NCBI GenBank assembly: GCA_016763155.1
Contig: JAESUH010000177.1
Span: forward strand, 1 to 35,379
From: Rhizobiaceae bacterium
GTDB lineage: Bacteria > Pseudomonadota > Alphaproteobacteria > Rhizobiales > Rhizobiaceae
Length of the DNA stretch: 35,379 nucleotides
Reading direction: 5' to 3'
Shown here in pieces: positions 16,329 through 24,648 of this stretch (position 1 is its first letter; every line of letters begins with the position of its first letter). Below the pieces are notes generated by a model. It was not told the DNA's origin. It ran no database searches and saw only the letters and a program-made list of their open reading frames with translations. A program made the translations under genes and the position numbers.

Positions 16329-18254
16329 ATGGCTCATCAAGAATCCAGAGAGGCCGTTCGCGGCCTCTCTCCTCATATGTGGCGTCCGGTTGCGGATGGC
16401 ATGGCAATCCTGTTAATTCTGGTTGCTATGGCATGGGCTTTGAATGTGCCGCGCTATATAAATCTTGGCTTCTATCCGCAGCAGTTTTTTGCCGCGATTT
16501 TGGGGCTTGCACTATCAATTTCATATCTGACTTTTCCGGCGAAACGTGCCAGTGATCGCGTAATCCTGCCTTGGTATGATATTGTTTTTTCTGTTCTGAG
16601 TCTGGTCTCTGTTGGCTATATCGCGGTCAATTATCCAGACCTTATTCTAAAGATTTTCAGCCGCCCGATTGAGGTCTGGTTACCCGGATTGATCGTCGTA
16701 CTGCTTGTGCTTGAAGCATTACGCAGAGCCACCGGTTGGGCGCTGGTAATAATCATTTCCGTATTTCTTCTCTACGCCTTGTTTGGCGATGTCATTCCTG
16801 GACGATTGCAGGGCCGCGCTCAAAGCTGGCAGATGTTATCAGGCTATATGGCCTTTGATTCAAACGGCATGCTCGGCCTGCCAATGTCGGTTGCAGCAAC
16901 AGTTGTAATTACCTTCATCCTGTTTGGTAGCTTGCTCGCCACCACTGGCGGAACAAAATTTTTCACCGATATCGCCATGCTGGGCATGGGGCGGTTTCGT
17001 GGTGGTTCAATGAAAATTGCCGTTTTGGCCTCAGGCCTGTTCGGTTCAATTTCTGGATCTGCTGTGGCCAATGTTGTTGGCACAGGCGTCATCACCATTC
17101 CCATGATTAAACGAGATGGCTATCCTGCTCATAAAGCCGCTGCTATCGAAGCAGTGGCCTCGACAGGAGGCCAGCTCATGCCGCCTGTAATGGGGGCTTC
17201 TGCATTTCTGATGGCAGAATTTTTAGCCGTTCCCTATTCAACAATTGTGATGGCCGCAATAGTGCCTGCAGTCCTCTATTATGTTGCGCTATTTATTCAG
17301 GCAGATTTGGAAGCAGCACGGATGGGCATTGCTCCCATACCAAAATCCGAGATGCCCTCCACCAAAGGCGTCATGTTAGGCATGCACTTTGTGCTGGCTT
17401 TCGGGATTTTGATTTACGCTTTGTTTTTCATGCGCTGGCAACCGGAGAAGGCAGCCCTGCTTGGGGCGTTATCATTAGTTATCTCGTCAATGATATTTGG
17501 CTATCAGGGCGAGCGGCCTAGTCTCTGGAAATTATTCAAAACACTTGCCACCACTGGTCATGGGGTTGTTGAAATTATTTTAATCTCTGCTGCATCCGGA
17601 CTGGTGATCGGGGTGCTGAATGTCACGGGCCTGTCGTTCAATTTGACCTATATTTTGGTACTGATTGGCGGGGGAAGTGCCGTTGGCCTGCTGGCTCTAT
17701 CGGCGGTAGTTTGCATCATTTTGGGCATGGGACTGCCAACGCTAGGCGTATACGTATTGCTGGCGGCACTGGTTGCTCCTGCACTGATAGAAGTAGGCAT
17801 TGAGCCGGTCGCAGCACATTTGTACGTGCTCTATTTTGGTATGATGTCAATGATTACGCCGCCTATTGCCATGGCTGCATTTGCTGCAGCGACCATCGCG
17901 CGAGCGCCTGCAATGGCAACTGGGTGGGCTGCAATGAAGTTCGGTTGGGCAGCTTATGTGATACCTGTGCTTTTCGTATTCTCTCCAACTTTGATTATGG
18001 TGGGAGAGCCATTGGAAATTGCCATCGCAACGATAACAGCGGCCATGGGCGTATGGCTGGTCTCAGCCGCGCTGGCCGGGTTCTTTGCAGGCCGTTTGTC
18101 GCCGATCATGCGAATATTGTTCGGAGCATTTGGTCTCTTGGCGCTGATACCCGCCGGCGCGTTCGAAGGGGGATACATCACTGATTTGGTAGGAGTTATT
18201 GGCGGAGTGTCGCTAATGGCATTCAATTATTATCGTCGTCCCCAATCGGCCTAA
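16329..18254 (+). CDS. TRAP transporter fused permease (DctQM type)
   Basis: 641 residues, the size of the fused 4TM/12TM permeases that pair with TAXI proteins. The N-terminal DctQ-like part covers about residues 20-170. The large DctM-like subunit contains 'GLFGSISGSAVANVVGTGVITIPMIKRDGYPAHKAAAIEAVASTGGQLMPPVMGA' in successive pieces, and 'LGMGLPTLGVYVLLAALVAPAL', which are hallmark substrate/Na+ regions. Start ATG 16329 has AAGGGCG upstream; ATG 16377 is an alternative without a ribosome site. A perfect 10-bp hairpin lies inside codons 7-14. The stop is one base from the convergent sthA stop. Confidence 0.93.
   Translation: MAHQESREAVRGLSPHMWRPVADGMAILLILVAMAWALNVPRYINLGFYPQQFFAAILGLALSISYLTFPAKRASDRVILPWYDIVFSVLSLVSVGYIAVNYPDLILKIFSRPIEVWLPGLIVVLLVLEALRRATGWALVIIISVFLLYALFGDVIPGRLQGRAQSWQMLSGYMAFDSNGMLGLPMSVAATVVITFILFGSLLATTGGTKFFTDIAMLGMGRFRGGSMKIAVLASGLFGSISGSAVANVVGTGVITIPMIKRDGYPAHKAAAIEAVASTGGQLMPPVMGASAFLMAEFLAVPYSTIVMAAIVPAVLYYVALFIQADLEAARMGIAPIPKSEMPSTKGVMLGMHFVLAFGILIYALFFMRWQPEKAALLGALSLVISSMIFGYQGERPSLWKLFKTLATTGHGVVEIILISAASGLVIGVLNVTGLSFNLTYILVLIGGGSAVGLLALSAVVCIILGMGLPTLGVYVLLAALVAPALIEVGIEPVAAHLYVLYFGMMSMITPPIAMAAFAAATIARAPAMATGWAAMKFGWAAYVIPVLFVFSPTLIMVGEPLEIAIATITAAMGVWLVSAALAGFFAGRLSPIMRILFGAFGLLALIPAGAFEGGYITDLVGVIGGVSLMAFNYYRRPQSA
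16347..16370 (+). promoter_or_regulatory. Perfect 10-bp stem with TTCG loop in the 5' end of the TRAP permease gene
   Basis: Arms AGAGAGGCCG (16347-16356) and CGGCCTCTCT (16361-16370) pair without mismatch around the tetraloop TTCG (16357-16360). It starts 18 bases after the permease ATG and 28 bases after the binding-protein stop. No T-tract follows, so it is not an intrinsic terminator. Such hairpins commonly protect the upstream mRNA or reduce downstream translation, giving more binding protein than permease; that role here is inference. Confidence 0.6.
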
Positions 18255-18255
18255 T

Positions 18256-19656
18256 TTACTTCGTAAGAGGTGGAAACCGGTTCCAGGCATCCAGTGCCGC
18301 AATCTTGTAGGCTTCTGCAAGGGTTGGGTAGTTGAATGTATTTTCGACGAAATATTCCAATGTGCCGCCAAGATTCAATACGGCTTGCCCAATATGGATC
18401 AACTCGGTGGCGCCTTCGCCCACAATATGGCAGCCGAGCAACCGGCGGGTCTTGAGGGAGAAGATCATCTTCAACATGCCCGTATCAACGCCCATAATGT
18501 GCCCGCGCGAGGTCTCCCTGAAACGCGCAATACCACATTCATAGGGGATGCCTCGTTCTCTGACTTCTTCTTCTGTCATGCCAATGGTCGACATTTCCGG
18601 CACTGCGTAAATGCCGTAGGGAAAATATTTAGGAGGTTCGTAAGCAGTGACTTCAAAGGCGTGGCATGCAGCGATGCGACCCTGCTCCATAGAAGTTGAA
18701 GCAAGGCTTGGAAATCCAATAATATCACCGGCGGCATAGATGTGAGATACGGAGGTTTGAAAGGTCATCGGGTCAGCAGAAATTCGGCCGCGGTGATCGT
18801 GTTCCAGGCCGCAGGCCTCCAGATTAAGCGAGGAAACGGCACCCATACGACCAGCCGCAAATAACACAGTATCTGATTTTATATGTCGTCCGTCTTCCAA
18901 CTCGACAATGCAAGTACCATCTTCCCGTTTTGTAATTTTCTTCATTTTAGCGCCAAAGCGCAGGGACATACCACGATCTCGCAATTGGTGTTTGAAGTCT
19001 TCAATCAGTTCTTGATCGATGAAATCAAGCATGGTTTCGCGAGGCTCAATCACCGTCACTTTAACATCCAGTGTGTTGTAGATCGTGGCATATTCAATGC
19101 CGATAACGCCGGCACCAATAACTGTTAGTGAGCGAGGCAATCGCTTCAGATTGAGAATCTCGTCACTGTCAAAAATGCTTTCTCCATCAAATGGGATGCT
19201 ATCGGGCCGGAAGGGGATTGTTCCGACAGCCAGCAAAAACCGGTCGGCTGAGAAGGTAAATGTTTCTCCTTCTTCTCCGGCAACTTCGATTTTATCTGTG
19301 TCAATAAATTTTGCTTCGCCGCGTAGAGTGGTAACTTGGTTTCTGGCAAACTGATGTTCCAGAACTTCAATTTCATGGGTGAGGGTAATGTTCAGCCGGG
19401 CGCTTAAATCTTCTGCGGTCAGGTCTTGTTTAACGCGGTAGGATCTCCCGTAGAACCCACGCTCTCTCCAGCCAGATAAATTGAGCGCGGTTTCGCGCAG
19501 CGTTTTGGAAGGGATAGTTCCAGTATGAACTGAGACCCCTCCCACACGCCGTCCGCGTTCTACAACCAGTACTCGTTTTCCGAATTTGGCAGCTTGAATG
19601 GCTGCTCGCCTTCCCGCCGGTCCACTACCAATTACTATGAATTCATAATGGTCCAT
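18256..19656 (-). CDS. sthA: Soluble pyridine nucleotide transhydrogenase (Si-specific)
   Basis: 466 residues from ATG 19656 (AAGGA upstream); an in-frame extension to 19734 is not supported. It belongs to the flavoprotein disulfide reductase fold: FAD motif 'VIGSGPAGRRAAIQAAKFGKRV', second nucleotide motif 'VIGAGVIGIEYATIYNTL', 'AAGRMGAVSSLNLEACGL', and the dimerisation domain with 'STIGMTEEE'. The active-site loop reads 'GGVSVHTGTIPSKTLRE': both cysteines of lipoamide dehydrogenase (CxxxxC) are absent, and TIPSKTLRE is the SthA form. It balances NADPH and NADH in the cytosol. Its gene converges with the TRAP permease, stop to stop. Confidence 0.9.
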   Translation of the reverse strand: MDHYEFIVIGSGPAGRRAAIQAAKFGKRVLVVERGRRVGGVSVHTGTIPSKTLRETALNLSGWRERGFYGRSYRVKQDLTAEDLSARLNITLTHEIEVLEHQFARNQVTTLRGEAKFIDTDKIEVAGEEGETFTFSADRFLLAVGTIPFRPDSIPFDGESIFDSDEILNLKRLPRSLTVIGAGVIGIEYATIYNTLDVKVTVIEPRETMLDFIDQELIEDFKHQLRDRGMSLRFGAKMKKITKREDGTCIVELEDGRHIKSDTVLFAAGRMGAVSSLNLEACGLEHDHRGRISADPMTFQTSVSHIYAAGDIIGFPSLASTSMEQGRIAACHAFEVTAYEPPKYFPYGIYAVPEMSTIGMTEEEVRERGIPYECGIARFRETSRGHIMGVDTGMLKMIFSLKTRRLLGCHIVGEGATELIHIGQAVLNLGGTLEYFVENTFNYPTLAEAYKIAALDAWNRFPPLTK

Positions 19657-19941
19657 CGCTTTAGTCCTTATGGGGCTTTGTAGTTTCGTGATTCGACATT
19701 TAGAGATGATAGGTCTCCTCAGTAAAAATGCCAACTTCCTGATTAATGTCGAAAAATTAGAGATTTAGGAGCCATTTTGTCGCACATCCAAACTCATTAG
19801 TTCATCTTTGAACGATGTCAGTTTTTACTGTTGAATATTATAACAGCTGGCATAAAAATGATGAGATATATAAATGTAAGTAAAGTTCAATATGTATGTA
19901 TTTTAAAATTCTTGGCTCTTCTCGAAGGTGGAAACATTGCA

Positions 19942-19958
19942 TTAACCGCATGTTAACC
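19942..19958 (+). promoter_or_regulatory. CtrA-type binding site upstream of the chemoreceptor
   Basis: The sequence TTAACCGCATGTTAACC is an exact match to the alphaproteobacterial CtrA consensus TTAA-N7-TTAA(C). It is about 180 bases upstream of the chemoreceptor start. CtrA controls flagellar and chemotaxis genes in many Alphaproteobacteria, so position and function agree. Binding itself is inference; AT-rich intergenic DNA can yield such a motif by chance. Confidence 0.55.
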
Positions 19959-20000
19959 AACAGATACGACAGATGATTTCGCAGGTGGGATGATCGCATC

Positions 20001-20020
20001 AAGTTTTGGGCACAAAACTT
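20001..20020. repeat. Perfect inverted repeat before the chemoreceptor gene
   Basis: AAGTTTTG (20001-20008) and CAAAACTT (20013-20020) are fully complementary around GGCA. It is about 117 bases upstream of the chemoreceptor start. It could be an operator or a 5' leader structure; there is no following T-tract to suggest a terminator. Confidence 0.4.
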
Positions 20021-20051
20021 TGAAGCATAATCGTTTTAATTCGGGAGTTCA

Positions 20052-20071
20052 CCAATTAAGTACATAATTGG
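20052..20071. repeat. Second perfect inverted repeat before the chemoreceptor gene
   Basis: CCAATTA (20052-20058) and TAATTGG (20065-20071) are fully complementary around AGTACA, some 66 bases before the chemoreceptor start. With the repeat at 20001-20020 it makes a pair of short stem-loops that may lie in the mRNA leader or bind regulators. Confidence 0.4.
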
Positions 20072-20136
20072 ATGACCCCGATAACCATTGGAAAGATAAC
20101 ATTTTAGGCATTAGTGCAAAATGTTAGGGGAAATAC

Positions 20137-22518
20137 ATGAATACCAAAGTTGTAAGTGCAGCTGGCAACGCTTCTATCAGAAAAGGGTTCCACCCAAAAA
20201 TTAGTCAGAGACTGTATATCGGGTTTTCGATCATGATCCTGCTATTGGTAATAACAGTTTCTATTACCGTATGGGATATCTCTGGCATCAAAAAAACAAC
20301 GGACCGTATCGTAAATTTGCGCACCCCAACTGCCCAGGCAAGCGCCTCGCTGATTAGCAACATCAATGCCTCGCTTGCTGATTTGCGTGGCTGGATGTTG
20401 ACGGAAAACGAGGTCTTTAAGGCCGAGCGTCAAAATGTTTGGAAAAACATTGCAGAAATTGAGGTCAAAATGGACACTCTTTCGAAGAACTGGACCAATC
20501 CGGAAAACGTGGCCAATTGGGAAGAGTTCAAAACAATTCTTGCAGAATTTGAAAAGGCTCAAGCCAAGGTAGAGCTCATTTCAAATTCCACCAAAGAGCA
20601 ACCAGCTCTCCAGATATTGGTCAATGATGCAGCACCAATGGCTGCAATCATGTCCACAAAAATTACCGAAATAATCAATGCGGAACTATCATCTAATGCC
20701 GAAGGCAACCGTATCCAATTGCTTGGAATGATGGCTGATGTGCGCGGGTCATTGGGCCTTGGCTTGGCCAATATCCGTGCCTATTTGTTGACTGGTGATG
20801 ATAAGTTTGTAGCAAATTTCGACAAACTATGGGCCAAAAATGCACGCCGTTTTAAGGACCTTCAAAATGCCTCTCATTTGATGTCTTCGCAACAAGTGAA
20901 AGCGTTTAAAGAGTTCTCCGAAGCCCGCAAAGGCTTTGACTTGTTGCCAGCCAAAATGTTTGAAATTCGTGGTTCAAATAAATGGAACATGGCAAATTAC
21001 ACCCTGGTTTCAGAGGCTGCTCCTCGTGCTTTGAAACTTCTTACTATTTTGGGTGGCGAAAAACAGGCTGACGGGACAAGAACCGGCGGCATGGTGAAGA
21101 ACCAGAGCAAATTGCTAACTTCCGATTCAGCGAAAAACGCAGAAATGATATCCACCCTGATGTCCCTGCAATGGATACTTCTGGTACTTGGGGTGATCGT
21201 CGGCGGCGGAATTGCTTTTCTCATCGTACGCACAATTTCACCAGCTTTAACCAGAATGACATCAGCCATGAAAGAACTTGCTGGCGGCAATCTCGAAGTT
21301 GTTGTTCCTGGCACTGGGCGCTACGATGAAATTGGTGAAATGGCGGGTGCAGTTCAGATATTCAAGGACAATGCTGTACACACCAAAGCCATTGAAGCTG
21401 AACAGGTAGAGCAGAAGAAAAATAGTGAAGTGAGGGAAAAATTCGCTCAGGAAGAAGCAATAGCAACTGAACGCAAGATGGTCTCAGATGTCTTTGGTAA
21501 AGCAATGTCAGCCATTGCAGATAAAAACCTGAATTACCAAATTACAGACGATCTTCCAGAATCCTATCATGCGCTAAGAGATAATTTCAACAATGCAATC
21601 AATGAACTTGCTTCAACGATTATTCTGATTGGAGATTCCTCTGCGAAAATTCTGTCTGGGTCAGGTGAAATCAGCTCAGCCTCTAATAATTTGTCCAGAC
21701 GTACTGAACAACAGGCTGCATCGGTTGAAGAAACCGCAGCTGCTGTGGAACAAATCACCGCAACGGTGAAAACATCGACAGTTCATGCGGAAGAAGCGGG
21801 CAATGTTGTTGCCAGAACCAAGATCAACGCCGAACGTTCTGGCGAAGTGGTTGAGGAAGCTGTGCAGGCAATGGGCCGGATTCAACATTCAGCGAATGAG
21901 ATTGCTAAAATCATTGGTGTGATTGATGAAATCTCGTTCCAAACCAACCTCCTGGCTCTCAACGCTGGTGTTGAAGCTGCGCGTGCTGGCGATGCTGGCA
22001 GAGGCTTTGCTGTTGTCGCTCAAGAAGTGCGCGAACTGGCTCAACGCTCTGCAGCAGCTGCCAAGGAGATCAAAACCCTTATTACAGCTTCAGGTGATGA
22101 GGTGAAAAACGGAGTTAAATTGGTGAATGAAACCGGTGTCGCACTGGAATCAATTGTTACCGAAGTGCAGGAAATCAATGAACATGTTGCAGCCATTGTT
22201 GAAGCAGCCAGAGAGCAATCCACCGGGCTTCAGGAAATCAATCAATCGGTTAATACGATTGATGAAGGCACCCAGCAAAATGCTGCAATGGCGGAACAAT
22301 CAACTGCTGCCAGTGTCTCACTAGCTGATGATGTCGCGAAGATTGATGACATGTTGAACCAGTTTGCTGTCGGAAATCAGCCAAATAGAAAAGCTGTTTC
22401 CGGTTCTGGGCGCAGACAGGCTAGCGAACCTGTTGCGCGTAGAAAAGAACCCAGGCCTGCTGTATTCGTTGCAAGCGGAAATAATGCGATCGACGTGGAA
22501 TCCTGGGAAGACTTCTAG
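20137..22518 (+). CDS. Methyl-accepting chemotaxis protein with a bimodular helical sensor domain
   Basis: 793 residues. TM1 lies at about 27-46, a periplasmic all-helical sensor at about 47-343, and TM2 at about 345-366. The sensor contains a repeated pattern, 'LADLRGWMLTENEVFK' and 'LANIRAYLLTGDDKFV', which resembles the helical bimodular (HBM) type that binds organic acids in some bacteria. A HAMP domain follows (about 367-420), then a second HAMP-like helix pair around residues 455-510, then the coiled-coil signalling domain with the CheA/CheW tip 'EISFQTNLLALNAGVEAARAG'. The last five residues SWEDF form a CheR/CheB-type tether after a flexible linker. Promoter region carries a CtrA-type box; a strong terminator follows. 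Confidence 0.93.
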   Translation: MNTKVVSAAGNASIRKGFHPKISQRLYIGFSIMILLLVITVSITVWDISGIKKTTDRIVNLRTPTAQASASLISNINASLADLRGWMLTENEVFKAERQNVWKNIAEIEVKMDTLSKNWTNPENVANWEEFKTILAEFEKAQAKVELISNSTKEQPALQILVNDAAPMAAIMSTKITEIINAELSSNAEGNRIQLLGMMADVRGSLGLGLANIRAYLLTGDDKFVANFDKLWAKNARRFKDLQNASHLMSSQQVKAFKEFSEARKGFDLLPAKMFEIRGSNKWNMANYTLVSEAAPRALKLLTILGGEKQADGTRTGGMVKNQSKLLTSDSAKNAEMISTLMSLQWILLVLGVIVGGGIAFLIVRTISPALTRMTSAMKELAGGNLEVVVPGTGRYDEIGEMAGAVQIFKDNAVHTKAIEAEQVEQKKNSEVREKFAQEEAIATERKMVSDVFGKAMSAIADKNLNYQITDDLPESYHALRDNFNNAINELASTIILIGDSSAKILSGSGEISSASNNLSRRTEQQAASVEETAAAVEQITATVKTSTVHAEEAGNVVARTKINAERSGEVVEEAVQAMGRIQHSANEIAKIIGVIDEISFQTNLLALNAGVEAARAGDAGRGFAVVAQEVRELAQRSAAAAKEIKTLITASGDEVKNGVKLVNETGVALESIVTEVQEINEHVAAIVEAAREQSTGLQEINQSVNTIDEGTQQNAAMAEQSTAASVSLADDVAKIDDMLNQFAVGNQPNRKAVSGSGRRQASEPVARRKEPRPAVFVASGNNAIDVESWEDF

Positions 22519-22563
22519 GGTAACTTTGTTCTTTTGAACAAAAACCCTTTTCTACAAAAAAAT

Positions 22564-22592
22564 ACACCGCCTTTTTTGAGGGCGGTGTTTTT
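22564..22592 (+). terminator. Intrinsic terminator after the chemoreceptor gene, probably bidirectional
   Basis: The stem ACACCGCC (22564-22571) pairs with GGCGGTGT (22581-22588) around TTTTTTGAG, followed by TTTTT up to 22592. An A-rich run precedes the stem, so the mirror image also has a U-tract for transcripts coming from the convergent dmm operon. It lies 45 bases after the chemoreceptor stop. Confidence 0.88.
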
Positions 22593-22617
22593 ATGTCGAA
22601 ATCAATATCTCTTTTGC

Positions 22618-23676
22618 CTAACCCTTTTCTAATTGCGGATCAGGCCAAACTCCCGGTGATGTTTCACTGCCATCATCGAACTTTGACAGGTAATCAAGGA
22701 TCATCGGGCGGTTGTCGATAAACCCTTTATAGGTCGCCAATTCTACTGGTAGGTCGCGTATTACCCGGTGCAATCGGCGGCCCCATTTCGGGATGGTCAC
22801 AATATCTTCTAGAGAAATTAAATAGCAACGGATGGGAAACACCAGTCCGTTGGAACGCGGCAGGCGAAAGAATGTTTGCAGTTCAACCCGCAGATATTGT
22901 TTCTGGCCAACGTTATCCGGCGTCAATGATGATTTCTGAATGCCCCATTTGTGATAGTTTTCCGGGCTGGTATCAAGTAGCGGATTGACGGTCATGGTCC
23001 AGTTTAACCGCCGACCAGGTGCCCCTTGCTGGACGTTCAAAAGGAATTTCAAAGCCCGCACGAAGATACCTTTTTCGTGTGCCAAAGGCACTGGCGCATG
23101 CCATTCAAAGAAATTCATACCAATGTCGAAATCCAGCGACCAATCGGCCTGAGTGGTAACGATCCCCGCGTCCATCCATAGGTTTTCCTCGCGCTGATCG
23201 AGCAGGGCAAAATCACCCTGGGTCTGGCGGGTGATATATTCCATGGGGCCATAGGGCAGGGTGGTTTCATCCATGAAGGTGAAACTGTCATCAATGCCCA
23301 ATGGCTTGTTCACCCAGCGCCAATGGTCGCCGTTTCGATGTAACTCGAACAAATCAGGATAATCTTCCGATTTGGATACCATGATCAGTTCAAGCAGGTC
23401 CCAGCCTGCCAGTTCCATATGAGGCAGGGATTGGCAACGCAGCGGGTCGTCAGCCAGCACCATGGCGCGGTCACGCATTTCCGCCACATAATGTTCATCC
23501 ACATCGAAACGTTTTTCATAGACCGACCCCTCCGGCCCACCACGATGCTGCTCCATGTTGACGGCATACATGTAGTGGTCTTCGTGAAAGGGAAAGGGAA
23601 AGCGTTGGATGGCCCAGTCGGAATTATGAAAGGTATAATCATCCCGGAAGGTCTCATCGTTGAACTTGATATTCAT
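22618..23676 (-). CDS. dmmC: Haem-dependent oxidative N-demethylase, catalytic subunit (DUF3445; dimethylamine monooxygenase)
   Basis: 352 residues (about 42 kDa), preceded by AGGAG. The sequence, including 'YAVNMEQHRGGPEGS', 'GWDLLELIMVSKSEDYPDLFEL', 'QADWSLDFDIGMNFFEWHAPVP' and 'LRVELQTFFRLPRSNGLVFPIRCY', matches the DUF3445 family of haem oxidative N-demethylases. The size fits the large haem subunit of the three-subunit dimethylamine monooxygenase, which converts dimethylamine plus O2 and NADPH to methylamine and formaldehyde. It is the last gene of the four-gene operon. The letter C follows the published operon name dmmDABC mapped on gene order and is less certain than the function. Confidence 0.85.
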   Translation of the reverse strand: MNIKFNDETFRDDYTFHNSDWAIQRFPFPFHEDHYMYAVNMEQHRGGPEGSVYEKRFDVDEHYVAEMRDRAMVLADDPLRCQSLPHMELAGWDLLELIMVSKSEDYPDLFELHRNGDHWRWVNKPLGIDDSFTFMDETTLPYGPMEYITRQTQGDFALLDQREENLWMDAGIVTTQADWSLDFDIGMNFFEWHAPVPLAHEKGIFVRALKFLLNVQQGAPGRRLNWTMTVNPLLDTSPENYHKWGIQKSSLTPDNVGQKQYLRVELQTFFRLPRSNGLVFPIRCYLISLEDIVTIPKWGRRLHRVIRDLPVELATYKGFIDNRPMILDYLSKFDDGSETSPGVWPDPQLEKG

Positions 23677-23685
23677 CCCACTCTC

Positions 23686-24648
23686 CTATCGTTCCAGAAC
23701 AAGGGTCTTGCCGTTAAAGCGTGAAACGCAAGGCATGATCTTTTCACCGCTTGCTTTCTCATCATCATCAAGCCAGTGATCACTGTGCAGGAATTCACCA
23801 TCAAAGCTGACCACATTGGTTTCGCATTGGCCACAAGCGCCGCCACGGCATAGGTAGGGCGCATCTACGCCTGCCGCTTCAATGGCTTCAAGCAGGCTTT
23901 CATTTTCGCCCACGTAGATCATTTTGTTTGATATCGCCAACTCTACCTGAAAGCGTTCTCCCGGTTGTGGTGCAAGAAACTCTTCATAGTGAACCACTTC
24001 GCTTGCCCAGCCCAAACGATCAGCAGTGCCGCGCACCCAATTAATCATGCCCTTGGGGCCGCACACATATAGATGGGTGCCAAGGGGCTGACCTTCGAGA
24101 AGGTTATCAAGGTCGATAGCCTGTTTTTCTTCATCATAATAGATGTTCACATCATTTGGATGCTGGGTAGTGAGCTCACTAACATAAGACCCAAGTGCCG
24201 CATTGCGGCTGGCATAATGCAATTCCCAATTGGCATGTGCACGGTCGAGTTGTTTGATCTGGGCCAGAAACGGCGTAATGCCGATGCCACCAGCAATCAT
24301 CAAATGTTTGCGCGCGCGCAAATCAAGCGAGAACAAATTGACCGGGTTGCTGATAGTCATTTCATCGCCCACAGAAACCTGGGTGTGCATGAATAATGAT
24401 CCCCCACGTCCTTCATCATCGCGGCGTACCGAGATGGTGTAGGTGCTTTGGTCGAATGGATCTGACATCAGTGAATAGGGGTTTCTGCGGATGGTATCTC
24501 CGTCCTGCATCTCCACAACAGTATGTGCACCGCCTGAGAAAGTTGGCAGCAATTCGCCATTAATTGGCTTAAACTCAAAGCGGGTGACCAGATCAGTTAG
24601 CGGAATAATATCACTCACCCGAACCGCAATTTTCTCCGCGCCGCTCAT
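23686..24648 (-). CDS. dmmB: Dimethylamine monooxygenase reductase subunit (FMN / 2Fe-2S, phthalate dioxygenase reductase type)
   Basis: 320 residues with AAGGAG upstream. Domain order is FMN-binding barrel ('RNPYSL' at 55-60), NAD(P)-binding domain ('GGIGITPF' at 120-127, 'YVCGPKGMI' near 194-202) and C-terminal plant-type ferredoxin with Cys267-x4-Cys272-x2-Cys275 and Cys307. This is the PDR/VanB architecture and fits the roughly 36-kDa subunit of dimethylamine monooxygenase. It carries electrons from NAD(P)H to the haem subunit. It overlaps the upstream dmmA stop by four bases. Confidence 0.88.
   Translation of the reverse strand: MSGAEKIAVRVSDIIPLTDLVTRFEFKPINGELLPTFSGGAHTVVEMQDGDTIRRNPYSLMSDPFDQSTYTISVRRDDEGRGGSLFMHTQVSVGDEMTISNPVNLFSLDLRARKHLMIAGGIGITPFLAQIKQLDRAHANWELHYASRNAALGSYVSELTTQHPNDVNIYYDEEKQAIDLDNLLEGQPLGTHLYVCGPKGMINWVRGTADRLGWASEVVHYEEFLAPQPGERFQVELAISNKMIYVGENESLLEAIEAAGVDAPYLCRGGACGQCETNVVSFDGEFLHSDHWLDDDEKASGEKIMPCVSRFNGKTLVLER

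Larger units (their letters stand above)
19657..20136. other. Divergent intergenic region between sthA and the chemoreceptor
   Basis: 480 AT-rich bases without a supported gene. It must contain the sthA promoter (left) and the chemoreceptor promoter (right). It holds the CtrA-type box at 19942-19958 and two perfect stem-loops near the chemoreceptor start, annotated separately. AGGGGA at 20127-20132 is the chemoreceptor ribosome site. Confidence 0.55.

Noticed and set aside
16347-16370. Intrinsic terminator between the TAXI protein and the permease
   Set aside because: The strong hairpin is not followed by a T-tract and lies within the permease coding sequence.
18256-19656. Lipoamide dehydrogenase or glutathione reductase
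   Set aside because: The active-site loop lacks both redox cysteines and reads TIPSKTLRE, the form of soluble transhydrogenase.
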